Shown: positions 1 through 9,498 of the stretch, piece by piece
Position numbering within the stretch: position 1 is the first letter of the stretch
Layout of the letters: each line of letters opens with the position of its first letter
Assembly: GCA_032250735.1 (NCBI GenBank)
Contig: JAVVEP010000007.1
Coordinates: forward strand, 1 to 64,000
Direction: 5' to 3'
DNA length: 64,000 nt
From: Gammaproteobacteria bacterium
GTDB lineage: Bacteria; Pseudomonadota; Gammaproteobacteria; SZUA-152
Made by a program: the position numbers and the translations under genes
Notes under the pieces: model-generated
Told to the model about the DNA's origin: nothing
What the model saw: the letters and a program-made list of their open reading frames with translations, nothing else
Database searches by the model: none

Positions 1-326
1 CAACCTGATATCAATCAGTTGGTCTTGCTGTGAAAGTTAACGGGACAGCAGTGATAGAAGAGGTGTAAATATCTGAACAAGCGCTTAAGGGTGCATTGGT
101 GTGAGGTGTTGCAGGCTCTAGAGATAAATGAAGGGAAAAGGAAGAAAAAGGAAGGAAAAAACGAAAAAGCGGACGCTTCCCAATATTATGAATAAGTGGG
201 TAGCCTCTCGTTATTTCGTGTTGCCGGCCACTGGCTCGACGATGCCGCAGGCCACGTTCTTGCTGCTCTCGACGAAGGCTGTCTTTACTACGAATACTGT
301 GACCTACCCCCGGTTTCTTGTCTAAA
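1..326. other. Left-edge non-coding stretch
   Basis: No convincing gene is visible. The short open frames here are low-complexity (Lys/Arg-rich or antisense to the ABC permease). A purine-rich tract lies at about 125-180. This is the region downstream of the minus-strand ABC permease gene; no clear hairpin followed by a T-run was found. Confidence 0.5.
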
Positions 327-1130
327 TTAATGTTTGAGCCGGTAACCTGTTTTGAAAATCCACCACACAATAGCAATGCAGATAAACAGGAAGCCCAGGG
401 TCATTGCCAGGCTGAGGTAATGATCGACATCGCTTGCCCCGTAAAAACTCCAGCGAAAGCCGCTGATTAAATACACCACGGGATTGAACAGGGTTACGGC
501 ACGCCAGGTTTCCGGCAACATATCGATGGAGTAAAAAGCGCCGCCAAGAAAGGTTAATGGCGTCACCACCAGCATGGGGATCATCTGTAATTGCTCAAAG
601 TCTTTCGCCCACACGCCAATAATAAAACCAAACAGGCTGAAGGTAGTTGCCGTCAAAATGAGAAACGCCGCCATCCACACGGGATGTAGCACCTGCACAG
701 GAACAAAAAATGTCGATGTGCCCAGTATCAACAAGCCAAGAATAACTGACTTGGTTGCCGCCGCGCCCACGTAGGCCAGGCATATCTCAAACGCAGAAAG
801 CGGCGCCGACAGCACCTCATAAATAGTGCCGGTAAATTTCGGAAAATGAATACCGAAGGACGCGTTCATCAGGCTTTCGGTAAACAATGCCAGCATGATC
901 AGGCCGGGCACAATAAAAGATCCGTATGAAATGCCATTGATTTCGGTCATACGTGATCCGATGGCCGCACCAAACACCACAAAATATAAAGTGGTTGTAA
1001 TTACCGGCGTTAAAAAACTCTGTAACAGAGTGCGGCGAGCGCGCTCCATTTCATATTTATAAATCGCCCACACGCCGTAGCGATTGAAACGGCTGGCCTG
1101 AAATTTTTGCGCTGTTCTTTGTTGTGTCAT
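327..1130 (-). CDS. ABC-2 type transporter permease (YadH-like)
   Basis: A 267-residue integral membrane protein, the permease half of an ABC-2 exporter; the substrate is unknown. It starts with a cytosolic stretch ([19 protein letters not shown]), followed by about six hydrophobic segments. The central region carries the ABC-2 signature ([18 protein letters not shown], then [14 protein letters not shown]), which is typical of the YadH/NodJ branch. Length fits the family (about 255-270). The gene lies 7 bp downstream of its ATPase partner on the same strand, so the two probably form an operon and assemble as a 2+2 complex in the inner membrane. Family assignment is secure; export of a polysaccharide, lipid or drug cannot be decided from sequence. 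Confidence 0.9.
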   Translation of the reverse strand: MTQQRTAQKFQASRFNRYGVWAIYKYEMERARRTLLQSFLTPVITTTLYFVVFGAAIGSRMTEINGISYGSFIVPGLIMLALFTESLMNASFGIHFPKFTGTIYEVLSAPLSAFEICLAYVGAAATKSVILGLLILGTSTFFVPVQVLHPVWMAAFLILTATTFSLFGFIIGVWAKDFEQLQMIPMLVVTPLTFLGGAFYSIDMLPETWRAVTLFNPVVYLISGFRWSFYGASDVDHYLSLAMTLGFLFICIAIVWWIFKTGYRLKH

Positions 1131-1137
1131 TGTTGTG

Positions 1138-2064
1138 TCACGCCCGGTCCTTTACCAGCTCAACGAAAATATCTTCCAGTGAGCTCTGGTCAGTATTCAG
1201 GTCCGTATAATTAATGCCAAGCTCTACCATGTTCTTCAGCAACGAGGGAATACCATTGTGTTCATCATGGGTGTCGAAGATATACAGCAGTTGACGGCCG
1301 CTCTCATCAAGGGAAAGTTCCCAGCGCTCAAGCTCATCCGGGATTTTTTCCATGGGCTCCTGCAAGTGCAGCACCAGCTGTTTCTTGCCAAGTTGCTTCA
1401 TCAGTGTCGCTTTTTCTTCTACAAGAATCATTTCACCCTTGTTGATCACACCAATGCGGTCCGCCATTTCTTCCGCCTCTTCGATATAGTGGGTGGTAAG
1501 AATGATCGTGGTGCCATCCTCGCGCAATCGACGCACCATGTCCCACATGTCGCGCCGCAGCTCGACATCAACACCGGCAGTGGGCTCATCCAGAAACAGT
1601 ATTTCCGGTTCGTGCGCCAGTGCCTTGGCAATCATCAGGCGGCGTTTCATTCCGCCGGACAGCGCCATGATCTCGCTTTTACGCTTGCCCCATAAGCTTA
1701 AATCACGCAATACTTTTTCAATGTAATCATGATCAGGGGCAAGACCGAATAAACCGCGACTTAAGTTCACCGTCTGCCACACGGTTTCAAACATATCCGT
1801 GGTAAGTTCCTGCGGCACCAGGCCAATCTTTGATCGCGCCAGGCGATAGTTACGAATAATGTCGTAACCGTCCGCCATCACCTTGCCAGTTGTAGGCGTC
1901 ACCAGGCCGCAGACGATACCGATTAGTGTCGTCTTGCCCGCGCCATTCGGCCCAAGCAATGCGAGGATTTCACCTTGATAAATTTCAAGGTCGAGGCGCT
2001 TTAACGCCTGCACACCGCTGGCATAGGTTTTTGTTAAACCGGTAATGGAGATGACGGGTTGCAT
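1138..2064 (-). CDS. ABC transporter ATP-binding protein (YadG-like)
   Basis: The ATPase subunit of the exporter encoded with the downstream permease. From the chosen start ([14 protein letters not shown]) the protein is 308 aa. It has Walker A at about residues 37-46 ([11 protein letters not shown]), the ABC signature LSGGMKRR at 135-142, Walker [13 protein letters not shown] at 155-166, and an H-loop in [14 protein letters not shown]. The C-terminal 80 residues form the accessory domain usual for YadG/CcmA-like ATPases. The open frame continues 52 codons upstream to 2220, but that extension does not resemble the family, so ATG at 2064 is preferred. It would energise export by ATP hydrolysis at the cytoplasmic face. 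Confidence 0.9.
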   Translation of the reverse strand: MQPVISITGLTKTYASGVQALKRLDLEIYQGEILALLGPNGAGKTTLIGIVCGLVTPTTGKVMADGYDIIRNYRLARSKIGLVPQELTTDMFETVWQTVNLSRGLFGLAPDHDYIEKVLRDLSLWGKRKSEIMALSGGMKRRLMIAKALAHEPEILFLDEPTAGVDVELRRDMWDMVRRLREDGTTIILTTHYIEEAEEMADRIGVINKGEMILVEEKATLMKQLGKKQLVLHLQEPMEKIPDELERWELSLDESGRQLLYIFDTHDEHNGIPSLLKNMVELGINYTDLNTDQSSLEDIFVELVKDRA

Positions 2065-2592
2065 GTAAATTGAACGGCCTTGATCAGTGTTGTAAAAATT
2101 AATCCGAATCGCCACCCAAACCTGCGGAAATAATTCACCAGCCACTATTTGCAGGCTTTCGCAGCAACCTTTATTTGTGGTGCGCGCTTGTTGCTTTTTT
2201 GGCAGGATACCGAGACGCATGGCGAATCACCCGCGTCAGTTCGTTTGTCGAGTCTACTAGCCAGCGCTCACCTATTTCAAACACTAATTCAGAATGGTGT
2301 TTTGCGATGTAGCCGAGATGGTTCGCGTCGCTTCGGCTCGCAAGCATATGATGGGTGTCCAGGTGCGATCCTGCCACCTAAAAAAGCACTATTTGATTTT
2401 CGTGTACTGTACCCGATTTTTCTTTTAGCAGGGAAAGAGTGTCAGTTCTCATATTGTAGCGTCCTCCGTTTTAAGCAGTTTTAAGGACACCCTGGGCGCA
2501 AATATTTCTGCTCCCTGGATCACTCGCGCTTCTTCACGCCGGACGCATTCCGGCATCTCTCATAACGTACGAATCGGATACTCGACAGGCTC
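2065..2592. other. Intergenic region with possible gene remnant and repeat end
   Basis: This 528-bp stretch separates the exporter pair from the M48 protease gene; both are on the minus strand. The minus-strand frame at 2171-2377 encodes 68 residues ([18 protein letters not shown] and following) that faintly resemble the C-terminal helical repeats of DNA-alkylation-repair (AlkD-like) proteins, so it may be a gene remnant. Its right end (about 2570-2597) carries a copy of the MITE-type terminal motif described for 11190-11433. No promoter could be assigned. Confidence 0.35.
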
Positions 2593-2597
2593 CTAGC
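2570..2597. repeat. Solo end of the TAGGAGCCTGTCG repeat
   Basis: The sequence CGACAGGCTCCTAGCG here matches the right terminal inverted repeat of the element at 11190-11433. The preceding bases (ACGAATCGGATACT) resemble that element's subterminal sequence. No opposite end was found within 500 bp, so this is a solo or decayed copy. It contains the stop codon of the M48 gene. Confidence 0.55.
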
Positions 2598-3387
2598 GTT
2601 CAATAGCCTGCCGGTACTCGGCCTCTGCCATTGGCAGCAATGAGCGGATCTGGGCAATGCGGCGTTCGTCCACCGGGTGGGTGCTCAGGAATTCCGGCGG
2701 GGCCTGACCGCCTTGTTCGCGGGCGTAGGCGCTGAAGCGTTGCCAGAAACCCACCGCCGCGTTGGGGTCGTAACCGGCGCGGGCCATGTACAACAGGCCG
2801 AGGTGGTCCGCCTCCAGTTCATGGCTGCGCGAATAGGGCAGCATAACGCCCAACGTGGCAGTCAAACCGTAGGCCTGGTGGCTCAGCGCGCGGGTCGTTT
2901 CCGCCTGGTTCTGCATGGCCTGATCCAGCGCCATGCCGCCGAGTTCCACCAGCAGGCCGTGCGACATGCGCTCGGCGCCGTGGCGCGCGACGGCATGGGC
3001 CACCTCGTGGCCGATCACGGTGGCCAGTCCTTCCTCGTCCCGGGTAATCGGCAGGATGCCGGTGTAGATACCGACCTTGCCGCCCGGCAGGCAGAAGGCA
3101 TTGGCCATTTTCGGCTGGTCGAATAGCACGAATTCCCACTGCGCGCCGGGCAACGGCGCCACCGCCGCGATGCGCTTGCCGACGCGTTGCAGTAGCGCGT
3201 TCTGCTGCGCGTCGGTCAAGATCGGCGTGGTTTCCTTGATCTCCTCGAACGCGGTCAGGCCCAGCTGCATTTCCTGATCCGAACCGATCAGCAGCAACTG
3301 GCTGCGGCCCGAATCCGGCACGGTCGAACAGGCGATCAACAGCACAACACTGAGTAGGATGGTCAACAGGCGCATGATTTTCTCCAT
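2593..3387 (-). CDS. M48 family metalloprotease lipoprotein
   Basis: A zinc metalloprotease of 264 aa, probably anchored by lipid in the periplasm. The N-terminus is a type II signal peptide (LLSVVLLIACS; lipidated Cys20). The zinc site is HEVAH at 127-131. The third ligand is expected at Glu190 in SHELEAD, the ExxxAD pattern of M48/LoiP-like enzymes. LoiP/YcaL-type homologues degrade misfolded outer-membrane proteins; that role is inferred. A second Met at residue 5 is an alternative start. The TAG stop codon sits inside a short repeat motif (GGCTCCTAGCG) that also supplies the thiE stop codon at 11428, suggesting a transposable repeat end abutting the gene. Confidence 0.9.
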   Translation of the reverse strand: MEKIMRLLTILLSVVLLIACSTVPDSGRSQLLLIGSDQEMQLGLTAFEEIKETTPILTDAQQNALLQRVGKRIAAVAPLPGAQWEFVLFDQPKMANAFCLPGGKVGIYTGILPITRDEEGLATVIGHEVAHAVARHGAERMSHGLLVELGGMALDQAMQNQAETTRALSHQAYGLTATLGVMLPYSRSHELEADHLGLLYMARAGYDPNAAVGFWQRFSAYAREQGGQAPPEFLSTHPVDERRIAQIRSLLPMAEAEYRQAIER

Positions 3388-3472
3388 TCCTGAGGTGAAC
3401 AGTTGTATTACGCGGCTTCGACGGGTGGGGCCGCCCCTATTTCAGTATGGCTGGGTTTTGGGCGAAGGTTCC

Positions 3473-3504
3473 GATCAATAGGGTGATCAATAGCGATCAA
3501 TAGG
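3473..3504. repeat. Short tandem repeat GATCAATAG
   Basis: Three near-tandem copies of GATCAATAG occur at 3473, 3485 and 3495 in the gap between the M48 gene and the 998-aa protein gene. The spacing of 10-12 bp would place them on one DNA face, but no regulator is known to bind this motif. The rest of the 3388-3697 gap shows nothing recognisable. Confidence 0.5.
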
Positions 3505-3697
3505 ATCAGAGTCATTGATATTACAAGGCCAAAATTGAAGCCATGAGAGTGCGGCGGTCGGTTCCGCTGGGGAGAGGAGGGGATAGAAAGTCCGCGCAGT
3601 ATTGTACCCATTCCACACACACGCGTAACTTCAGAAAAGGTCCAGTAGTCCGCTATAGCGATGCAATGGCATGCATCTCAAACACGTCGAGGCACGG

Positions 3698-6694
3698 ATG
3701 GAATACAAGCTGATATGCAGTGGCAAACTGCTCTCTGGCGCTGATGAAACGGTGGCTATCGCCGAATTGAGGGCGCTGACAGGTTTGTCAGAGAAAGAAA
3801 TTCATCTCAAGCTGCTGACTGGTAAACAGGCAAAACTCAGGAGTTCGGCCAATCAGGCCAAAATCGAGGCGCTGTACCGGGCATTTCGCAAGGCGGGGCT
3901 TGATGTCGAACTGGTTTCGGCGCCAGGCATGGCCGCAACCAGCGGCAATACCGGCAACACCCCGGCATCACAACCCGTGCCGCAATCGCCGTGGGGGCGC
4001 AAACGTCAGTTGATAGCGGCAGCTGCCTTGGCGCTATTGTTGTTTATCTCGGGTGCAGCCGCCTACGCGTGGTACTGGCTGTCAGCGCCGCTGCCGGCCA
4101 CGGCGCAAATGGCCGAAGCGGCGATTGCTGATGGCCGGATGGTAGCCATCGCGCACGTCAATGCAGAAAAGCTGCTTGAGCTGCAACATTATCTGTTCGG
4201 CGAGCTCGATCCAGACGCCTTACCCGTGGACTCCACTGACAAGGCAGTAATGGACGAGCTGTTCAGTGGCCCGGCAAATCTGCGCGAAAATCTGGCGCAG
4301 TTGTTCCTGGCCGTGCATGCCCCGGAAGGAGAACCGCGGGCGCGGACCACCCTGCTATTTTCCGGCAACTTTGATACCGATGCGGTGATAGGCACTTTAC
4401 GGCGTTTCTATCGCGTCGAAGAAACGGGCGATGATCACTGGCATGTCCTGCGTGCAATGCAAATCGAGGCCGAATCACTGTGCCCCTCCGACACGCCTAA
4501 CAAACGCGAACCGGCGCCCGGCTATCTGTACATCACACCGCAGCTGGCCCTGCTGGCCGATGACCAGGCGCACGCGGCGAGTCTGGTCCAACGCTTGCAA
4601 TCAGGCGCTCCGGCGGCACAGGACATCAACTATTGGCAGCGTTATCGGAAAGGACAGCTGGCCAGCCTGATGGTGTTGTCCATCCCGGAAGCGAGCACGG
4701 CGTTAAGGGGGCTGCCGGGCATGGTGGCGCAAAAGGCCGCATCCGGGAACGCTCAGATCACGGGTGTCGCTGCTGCGGTAGAAACAGACTTGCTGGCGCG
4801 CGGCTTCAATGTCAGCCTCAACCTCGCCAGCAGCGATGCCGCGTGGAAACGGGACGCCACAGCAAAGATGCAGCGGCAATTGGATGAAATGAAGAATGAC
4901 AGCCGCCGTGTTTCGCCGACACTGGCGGAATTGCTAACGCGCATTACGATATCCGAGCAGGCCGAGGCACTGCGTGTCAACGCCGCGCTCGATGCCTCGG
5001 TGTTCGCCGACCTGGGAGCGGTTGTGCAGGAAGGCATGGGCAATCTATTCAGCGTGCGGGTTGCGGGCACTCAGCAAGACGGCGGCCAGGCGGCGGAACA
5101 AATCCAGACTCATCCCAAAGATTATGCAGACACTGCCGCCTTCGCCACGCTGCCGGCGCTCAAGCTGGAGTCTTATGATTCACAGCCGTTGTTCATGCGC
5201 GGCGCCTTCGCCGTCGATGTGGAGCGCATCCGCATGAACGACACCGGTCTGCTGGAACTGCAACTGCAAGGCAGGGTGGCGCTGCCCGATAGCGGTAGTG
5301 ATTCCGGCCAGACGCGGACTGCCGAATTGTCTCTTACAGTGGATTCGGTCACGGACGCTGCCGGCCAGGATCTGCTGCGCGATGAACATTGCGTCAAGCG
5401 CAATGAATTGTTTGGCCGCAGCCGCAATCACGAGCCGGAAACCCAGTCGAACATCTTCCAGAACAAGGCCCAGATTACAAAATTCGTCAGGTTGCGGGAA
5501 AATGCCAGACTGGAAGACATACAACACATCAAAGGTCATTTGACATTTTCGGCGCCGGAGGAGGTACGCAAGTTCACCGTGCCCTTGCGGGCTGGTGAGA
5601 ACATCACCCATGCGGGGACGCGCTTTTACCTGTCGAGCATCAGCGACGACAGTGTGAGTTATCACGTGACGGGAGAACATGCCCGCCTTCTCGAAGTACG
5701 CGGACTGAATGGCAATGGCCAGCCACTGCGTACCGGCTGGCGCATGGGCGGCGATGACGGCCGCGCGACGCAGCAGTTTGCTGGAAAGATTCGGGCGCTG
5801 GAAGTCTTCGTGGCCGGGCGGTTTACAAAACATCAAACTGATTTTGACATTACCAACCTGTTTGTGCCGGGTGCGGAACGGGAAAATAAACCACTGGTGG
5901 CATTTGCCCCCAAACGCATCGATCCCAAAGCCTGGGCGGCCTATAAAAACCTGGATATGCGCAAGCTTAAGGCTGATCCGCAGGACTGGACTGTGTTTGA
6001 CAAAAACAAGACGCCTATCGCCTCCGCGCAATGGCAGGGGGTGAGCCTGTTTCTGACCCACACCCCAACACAGTGGGGAAACTCACCGCAGGCGCAGGTG
6101 TATTATCCCATGCTGCCTGATCTGCCAGGCGTGCTATCTGCTTTTAGCTATCAGATAGAGGAACCGGCCGTTAAGGATGGCCCCGCTGAGTATTATGCCA
6201 AGGTTTTCTATTCGTACCGCCTGCCTTCACGCGAACTGGTAGTGCCCCATCGTCTACAAGGACAGCCGTTGGCGTTAGGCAGCTGGCCGTTGCGCACGGG
6301 CTTGAAGGAAAACGAGCGCCTTGATCAGCTCAGGGGAAAACTGGTATTTCGTTTGCCGACCAGGACAAAATCAAGCATGTTTGCCTTGAACACCTTGTGG
6401 CAGGGCGCGACAGTGGACGGCGTGACCGTCAGTTTAACCGAAGTCAGTCGTGGCATGTTTCCGGGCTATGGCCTGAAGATAGAAGGTGATATCTCGCGCC
6501 TGGTGAATCTGCACGGCATAGACGCGGATGGCCGGCGCGTCGCGGCCGAGCCGGTGAATTTTCAGGGATCCGGCTATTGGACCATGACACTGCCGTTCGG
6601 CAAGGGTATCGAGTCGGTTGAACTCATTATGGCTACAAAACAAGAGGTGATGAAATATCCGTTCTCACTGCGGCCGGCGTATCCAGGTCAATAG
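3698..6694 (+). CDS. Large single-pass membrane protein of unknown function
   Basis: A 998-aa protein that I do not recognise as a whole. Residues 1-70 (MEYKLICSGKLLSG, then LTGKQAKL and LYRAFRKAGLDVEL) resemble a small N-terminal module found on many gammaproteobacterial membrane proteins. A Pro/Ala linker and one transmembrane segment (about residues 108-130, LIAAAALALLLFISGAAAYAWY) follow. The remaining 860 residues would be periplasmic and look like repeated beta-rich domains with several Cys. The frame is open to 3671, but ATG at 3698 aligns with the module start and has a GAGG-like element upstream. It ends convergently with the regulator gene at 6783. Function cannot be assigned. Confidence 0.8.
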   Translation: MEYKLICSGKLLSGADETVAIAELRALTGLSEKEIHLKLLTGKQAKLRSSANQAKIEALYRAFRKAGLDVELVSAPGMAATSGNTGNTPASQPVPQSPWGRKRQLIAAAALALLLFISGAAAYAWYWLSAPLPATAQMAEAAIADGRMVAIAHVNAEKLLELQHYLFGELDPDALPVDSTDKAVMDELFSGPANLRENLAQLFLAVHAPEGEPRARTTLLFSGNFDTDAVIGTLRRFYRVEETGDDHWHVLRAMQIEAESLCPSDTPNKREPAPGYLYITPQLALLADDQAHAASLVQRLQSGAPAAQDINYWQRYRKGQLASLMVLSIPEASTALRGLPGMVAQKAASGNAQITGVAAAVETDLLARGFNVSLNLASSDAAWKRDATAKMQRQLDEMKNDSRRVSPTLAELLTRITISEQAEALRVNAALDASVFADLGAVVQEGMGNLFSVRVAGTQQDGGQAAEQIQTHPKDYADTAAFATLPALKLESYDSQPLFMRGAFAVDVERIRMNDTGLLELQLQGRVALPDSGSDSGQTRTAELSLTVDSVTDAAGQDLLRDEHCVKRNELFGRSRNHEPETQSNIFQNKAQITKFVRLRENARLEDIQHIKGHLTFSAPEEVRKFTVPLRAGENITHAGTRFYLSSISDDSVSYHVTGEHARLLEVRGLNGNGQPLRTGWRMGGDDGRATQQFAGKIRALEVFVAGRFTKHQTDFDITNLFVPGAERENKPLVAFAPKRIDPKAWAAYKNLDMRKLKADPQDWTVFDKNKTPIASAQWQGVSLFLTHTPTQWGNSPQAQVYYPMLPDLPGVLSAFSYQIEEPAVKDGPAEYYAKVFYSYRLPSRELVVPHRLQGQPLALGSWPLRTGLKENERLDQLRGKLVFRLPTRTKSSMFALNTLWQGATVDGVTVSLTEVSRGMFPGYGLKIEGDISRLVNLHGIDADGRRVAAEPVNFQGSGYWTMTLPFGKGIESVELIMATKQEVMKYPFSLRPAYPGQ

Positions 6695-6739
6695 CCATGC
6701 CCTGGAAATTTAATATGGAGTAGCGCATTTTATGTACAA

Positions 6740-6770
6740 CCTGGATCCGCGCTTAAGCCACGGATCCAGG
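6740..6770. terminator. Hairpin between convergent genes (repeat family TTAARCCACGG)
   Basis: The perfect inverted repeat CCTGGATCCG / CGGATCCAGG has an 11-nt loop and lies between two converging genes, so it could end transcription from both sides. No T-run follows on either strand. A similar palindrome (TTTAAACCACGGATTCAGGC) occurs at 48288-48324, so it may be a dispersed repeat. Confidence 0.45.
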
Positions 6771-6782
6771 GTTAATTGTGAA

Positions 6783-8504
6783 CTATTCCGGTAATCCAGC
6801 CTTACGAAGATCAGCAAGTAATTTTGCTTTCTGTTTTGGTTCAGACAACATCATGGTACTGGCAAGGTGTGAAATTGTAGTTGATGGATTCAATACACCA
6901 ATCTGTTCGATGGTCCATTGTGCATCATCTAATCTGTTTACATTCACATAGCTTGCCGCAAGATATAACTTGATGGGAATGGCATTTTCATTGCGATCTT
7001 GTGCCTTTTCCAATGATTCGACAGCCTGCGCGTAGTTTCCAAGCAAGTACCGCGCAAGTCCCACATTTAAAAGATAGTCCCAGGTATAAAAGGGATTGAG
7101 CTGCATACCTCGAGTCGCATATTCCAGCGCTTTGTCTGCCTGACCCAGTCCATTGCTAATTAATGCCAGCAAGCCATAACCATCCGCATAGTTGGGTGCA
7201 ATACGTATGGAATGTTTTGCTGCGATTTTCGCTTTTTCATATTCATTGCGTCGCAGATGAACATAGCCCAGCGACCAGTAGGTTTGCGGGATCGATCCAT
7301 CCAGAGCAACGCCTTGTTCGGCCAGTATCAAGGCACGTTCCAGGTTTTCAACCGGTGTGTTTGTCCAGCCGTGTCGGAAATCCAGCGCCAACGTGTAGGC
7401 CAGCGCACCATACGCGCGCCCATAAGCTGGATCAATGTCGATGGCCTGCGTATAAGCTGCACGTGCCTGTGCATTGGTTTGTTTCGTTTGCTCTATTGAC
7501 AGTCGCTGACCTTGCAGAAAGTATTCGTAGGCTTCCAGGTTATTGGTCGCCCTTTGCAACAATTGTCGTTTTTCCCGGGAAGATAGTTTGACGGCAAGGG
7601 CCTTAATCAGGCTGTTGGAGATTTCATCCTGCACGGAAAATACTTCCACAACCTTTCGGTCATAACGCTGCGCCCAGACATTGACTCCACTTTCTGTATT
7701 GATCAGCTGAAGATTGATTCGGATATCATCGCCATTTCGTCGCGCATTGCCTGTTAGTACATAATCGACATGGAGTTCGCTGCGTAATGCTTGTGGGGTG
7801 ATTTTTTGGCCCTTGTATTTAAAGGTGGTGTTGCTGGCAAACACCATTAGATTGGCCATGCGAGAAAGGTCAGTAACAATATCTTCGGTAATACCATCGA
7901 CAAAAATATCGTACTCCGCACTGGCATCAAGATTATCGATTGGCAATACCACGATAGAAGGCAAGGCTTTATCGGGTAGCAGGGTCAGCTGCGTCGATAT
8001 GAACATCAGTAGTGCCGCCACGATGACACCAAATATACCCATCCTCAAAAACCGTGGTGACCGGTTTTTAGTCAGGATTCGCGTTGATAATTGTGCAGTT
8101 GCTTGTGCTGAGGGGGGTTGAGGGGTGGTCGTAGCAGCAACATCATCATGATTGGCCGCGCTTACCCGCGCAATCAGTTGATAACCCCTCTTGGGAATAG
8201 TCGCAATAATTCGCGGCTGTTTGGCATTATCCTGTAAAGCCTTGCGCAGTTTGATGACTGTCGCCGTTACAGCATCATATCCAATTACCGCACCATGCCA
8301 GACATCCCGCTCCAGTTCTTCCCGACTGATCACTTCACTCGGGCGTGAGGCAAAATAGACCAGCACCTCCATCACCTTGGGTTCGAGGCGGACCACTTCA
8401 TTCCCACGAGACAGCACACTTTCGGCTGGTGATACCGTCCAGTCGTCGATGACAAAGCTATGCTGGTTCAGAATTTCCACATTTTGCCTCGCGCTGATTT
8501 GCAT
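6783..8504 (-). CDS. CadC/ToxR-like membrane-bound transcriptional regulator with TPRs
   Basis: A 573-aa one-component regulator. Residues 16-112 form an OmpR/PhoB-type winged helix (motifs RLEPKVMEVLVYFASRPSEV, VWHG, VIKLRKAL and TIPKRGYQLI). A low-complexity linker and a single transmembrane helix at about 154-173 follow. The periplasmic part has a TolB-N/FlgO-like domain (SIVVLPIDNLDASAEYDIF) seen in many such regulators, then five or more tetratricopeptide repeats (for example AYGRAYGALAYTLALDFRHG). It would bind DNA while anchored in the membrane and sense a periplasmic or protein signal. It is divergent from two exported alpha/beta-hydrolase genes starting at 8687, the likely targets. 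The ATG at 8502-8504 fits the family start. Confidence 0.9.
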   Translation of the reverse strand: MQISARQNVEILNQHSFVIDDWTVSPAESVLSRGNEVVRLEPKVMEVLVYFASRPSEVISREELERDVWHGAVIGYDAVTATVIKLRKALQDNAKQPRIIATIPKRGYQLIARVSAANHDDVAATTTPQPPSAQATAQLSTRILTKNRSPRFLRMGIFGVIVAALLMFISTQLTLLPDKALPSIVVLPIDNLDASAEYDIFVDGITEDIVTDLSRMANLMVFASNTTFKYKGQKITPQALRSELHVDYVLTGNARRNGDDIRINLQLINTESGVNVWAQRYDRKVVEVFSVQDEISNSLIKALAVKLSSREKRQLLQRATNNLEAYEYFLQGQRLSIEQTKQTNAQARAAYTQAIDIDPAYGRAYGALAYTLALDFRHGWTNTPVENLERALILAEQGVALDGSIPQTYWSLGYVHLRRNEYEKAKIAAKHSIRIAPNYADGYGLLALISNGLGQADKALEYATRGMQLNPFYTWDYLLNVGLARYLLGNYAQAVESLEKAQDRNENAIPIKLYLAASYVNVNRLDDAQWTIEQIGVLNPSTTISHLASTMMLSEPKQKAKLLADLRKAGLPE

Positions 8505-8686
8505 AAATCACTCAATCCAATCTCCGTGATATGGGTATTCTGCTCGTAAGTCACGGTTTTTAAACAGATATTATTGTTAGTTTTTTCGTCGTCTTCCCGT
8601 CGTGCTTCCGTCGAGATTTTTTCCCACATTGTGGCCAATACTCACCTCAACACGACTCAACGGCCAACATCTAAAGGAGAAAACAC

Positions 8687-9454
8687 ATGTTACACATACG
8701 CACAATTATAGGTATCACATTCTGCATTGCCTGCTTATTGATGACACAAACGGTCAGTGCCGACCAGCCAATTACCCTGGGTGATAGCGCCCAATACACG
8801 CAACTGCAAACATCGACCGGGCAATCATTCACTGCCTATGTTGCAGGTCCGCAACATGCAACACAGGCGATATTGATGATTCATGGCTGGTGGGGGTTGA
8901 ACCGGGACGTTGAAACCTGGGCAAATGAATTTGCCGTGGCAGGTTATCGCGTCATGGCAGTTGACCTATACAAGCAACAAACCACAACACATCCAGCGGA
9001 AGCAAAGAAACTAATGCAAGCAGTAAAGCAATCTGATGCCAACAAGATATATGCAACGGCAATCAACACCTTGGCTACATCAGGGCGAAAAGTCGCGATT
9101 ATTGGCCGCAGCTATGGTGCCAGCCAGGCGTTACATGCAGCACTGGTTGCTCAAGACAAAGCGTCTGCAGTCATTGTTTATTACCCCTATGGTGAATTGA
9201 TTGCCGACAACAAAATGCTAAGTGCAATAAAGTCCCCAATTCTTGGCCATTTTGCCCGTAATGATTTCTTCCTGACGCCTGATAAGCTGGCGCGGTTCTC
9301 ATCCAATATTAAACAATCCGGGCTAAATATGACCGGCAATATATACGAAGCCAGACACGGCTTTGATAGCTATACAGGTAAAAATTTCGATGAGCCCGCA
9401 CATAAGTTGGCTCAGCAAAGAACACGTCAGTTTCTGGGAAAATACCTGAACTAG
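8687..9454 (+). CDS. Exported dienelactone-hydrolase-family protein
   Basis: A 255-aa alpha/beta hydrolase with a signal peptide (about residues 1-25, ending TVSA). The oxyanion region is IHGWWGLN. The nucleophile elbow is GRSYG with Ser142, whereas classical dienelactone hydrolase uses Cys. The acid and base are likely the Asp in FARNDFF and the His in EARHGFD. It probably hydrolyses an ester in the periplasm; the substrate is unknown. The start is fixed by AAAGGAG at about 8673-8679, 7 nt before the ATG. It is followed 44 bp downstream by another exported hydrolase and is divergent from the CadC-like regulator. Confidence 0.88.
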   Translation: MLHIRTIIGITFCIACLLMTQTVSADQPITLGDSAQYTQLQTSTGQSFTAYVAGPQHATQAILMIHGWWGLNRDVETWANEFAVAGYRVMAVDLYKQQTTTHPAEAKKLMQAVKQSDANKIYATAINTLATSGRKVAIIGRSYGASQALHAALVAQDKASAVIVYYPYGELIADNKMLSAIKSPILGHFARNDFFLTPDKLARFSSNIKQSGLNMTGNIYEARHGFDSYTGKNFDEPAHKLAQQRTRQFLGKYLN

Positions 9455-9498
9455 AACAGACGAAATTCCATTGACCCTATTTACAGGAGAAAATCACC

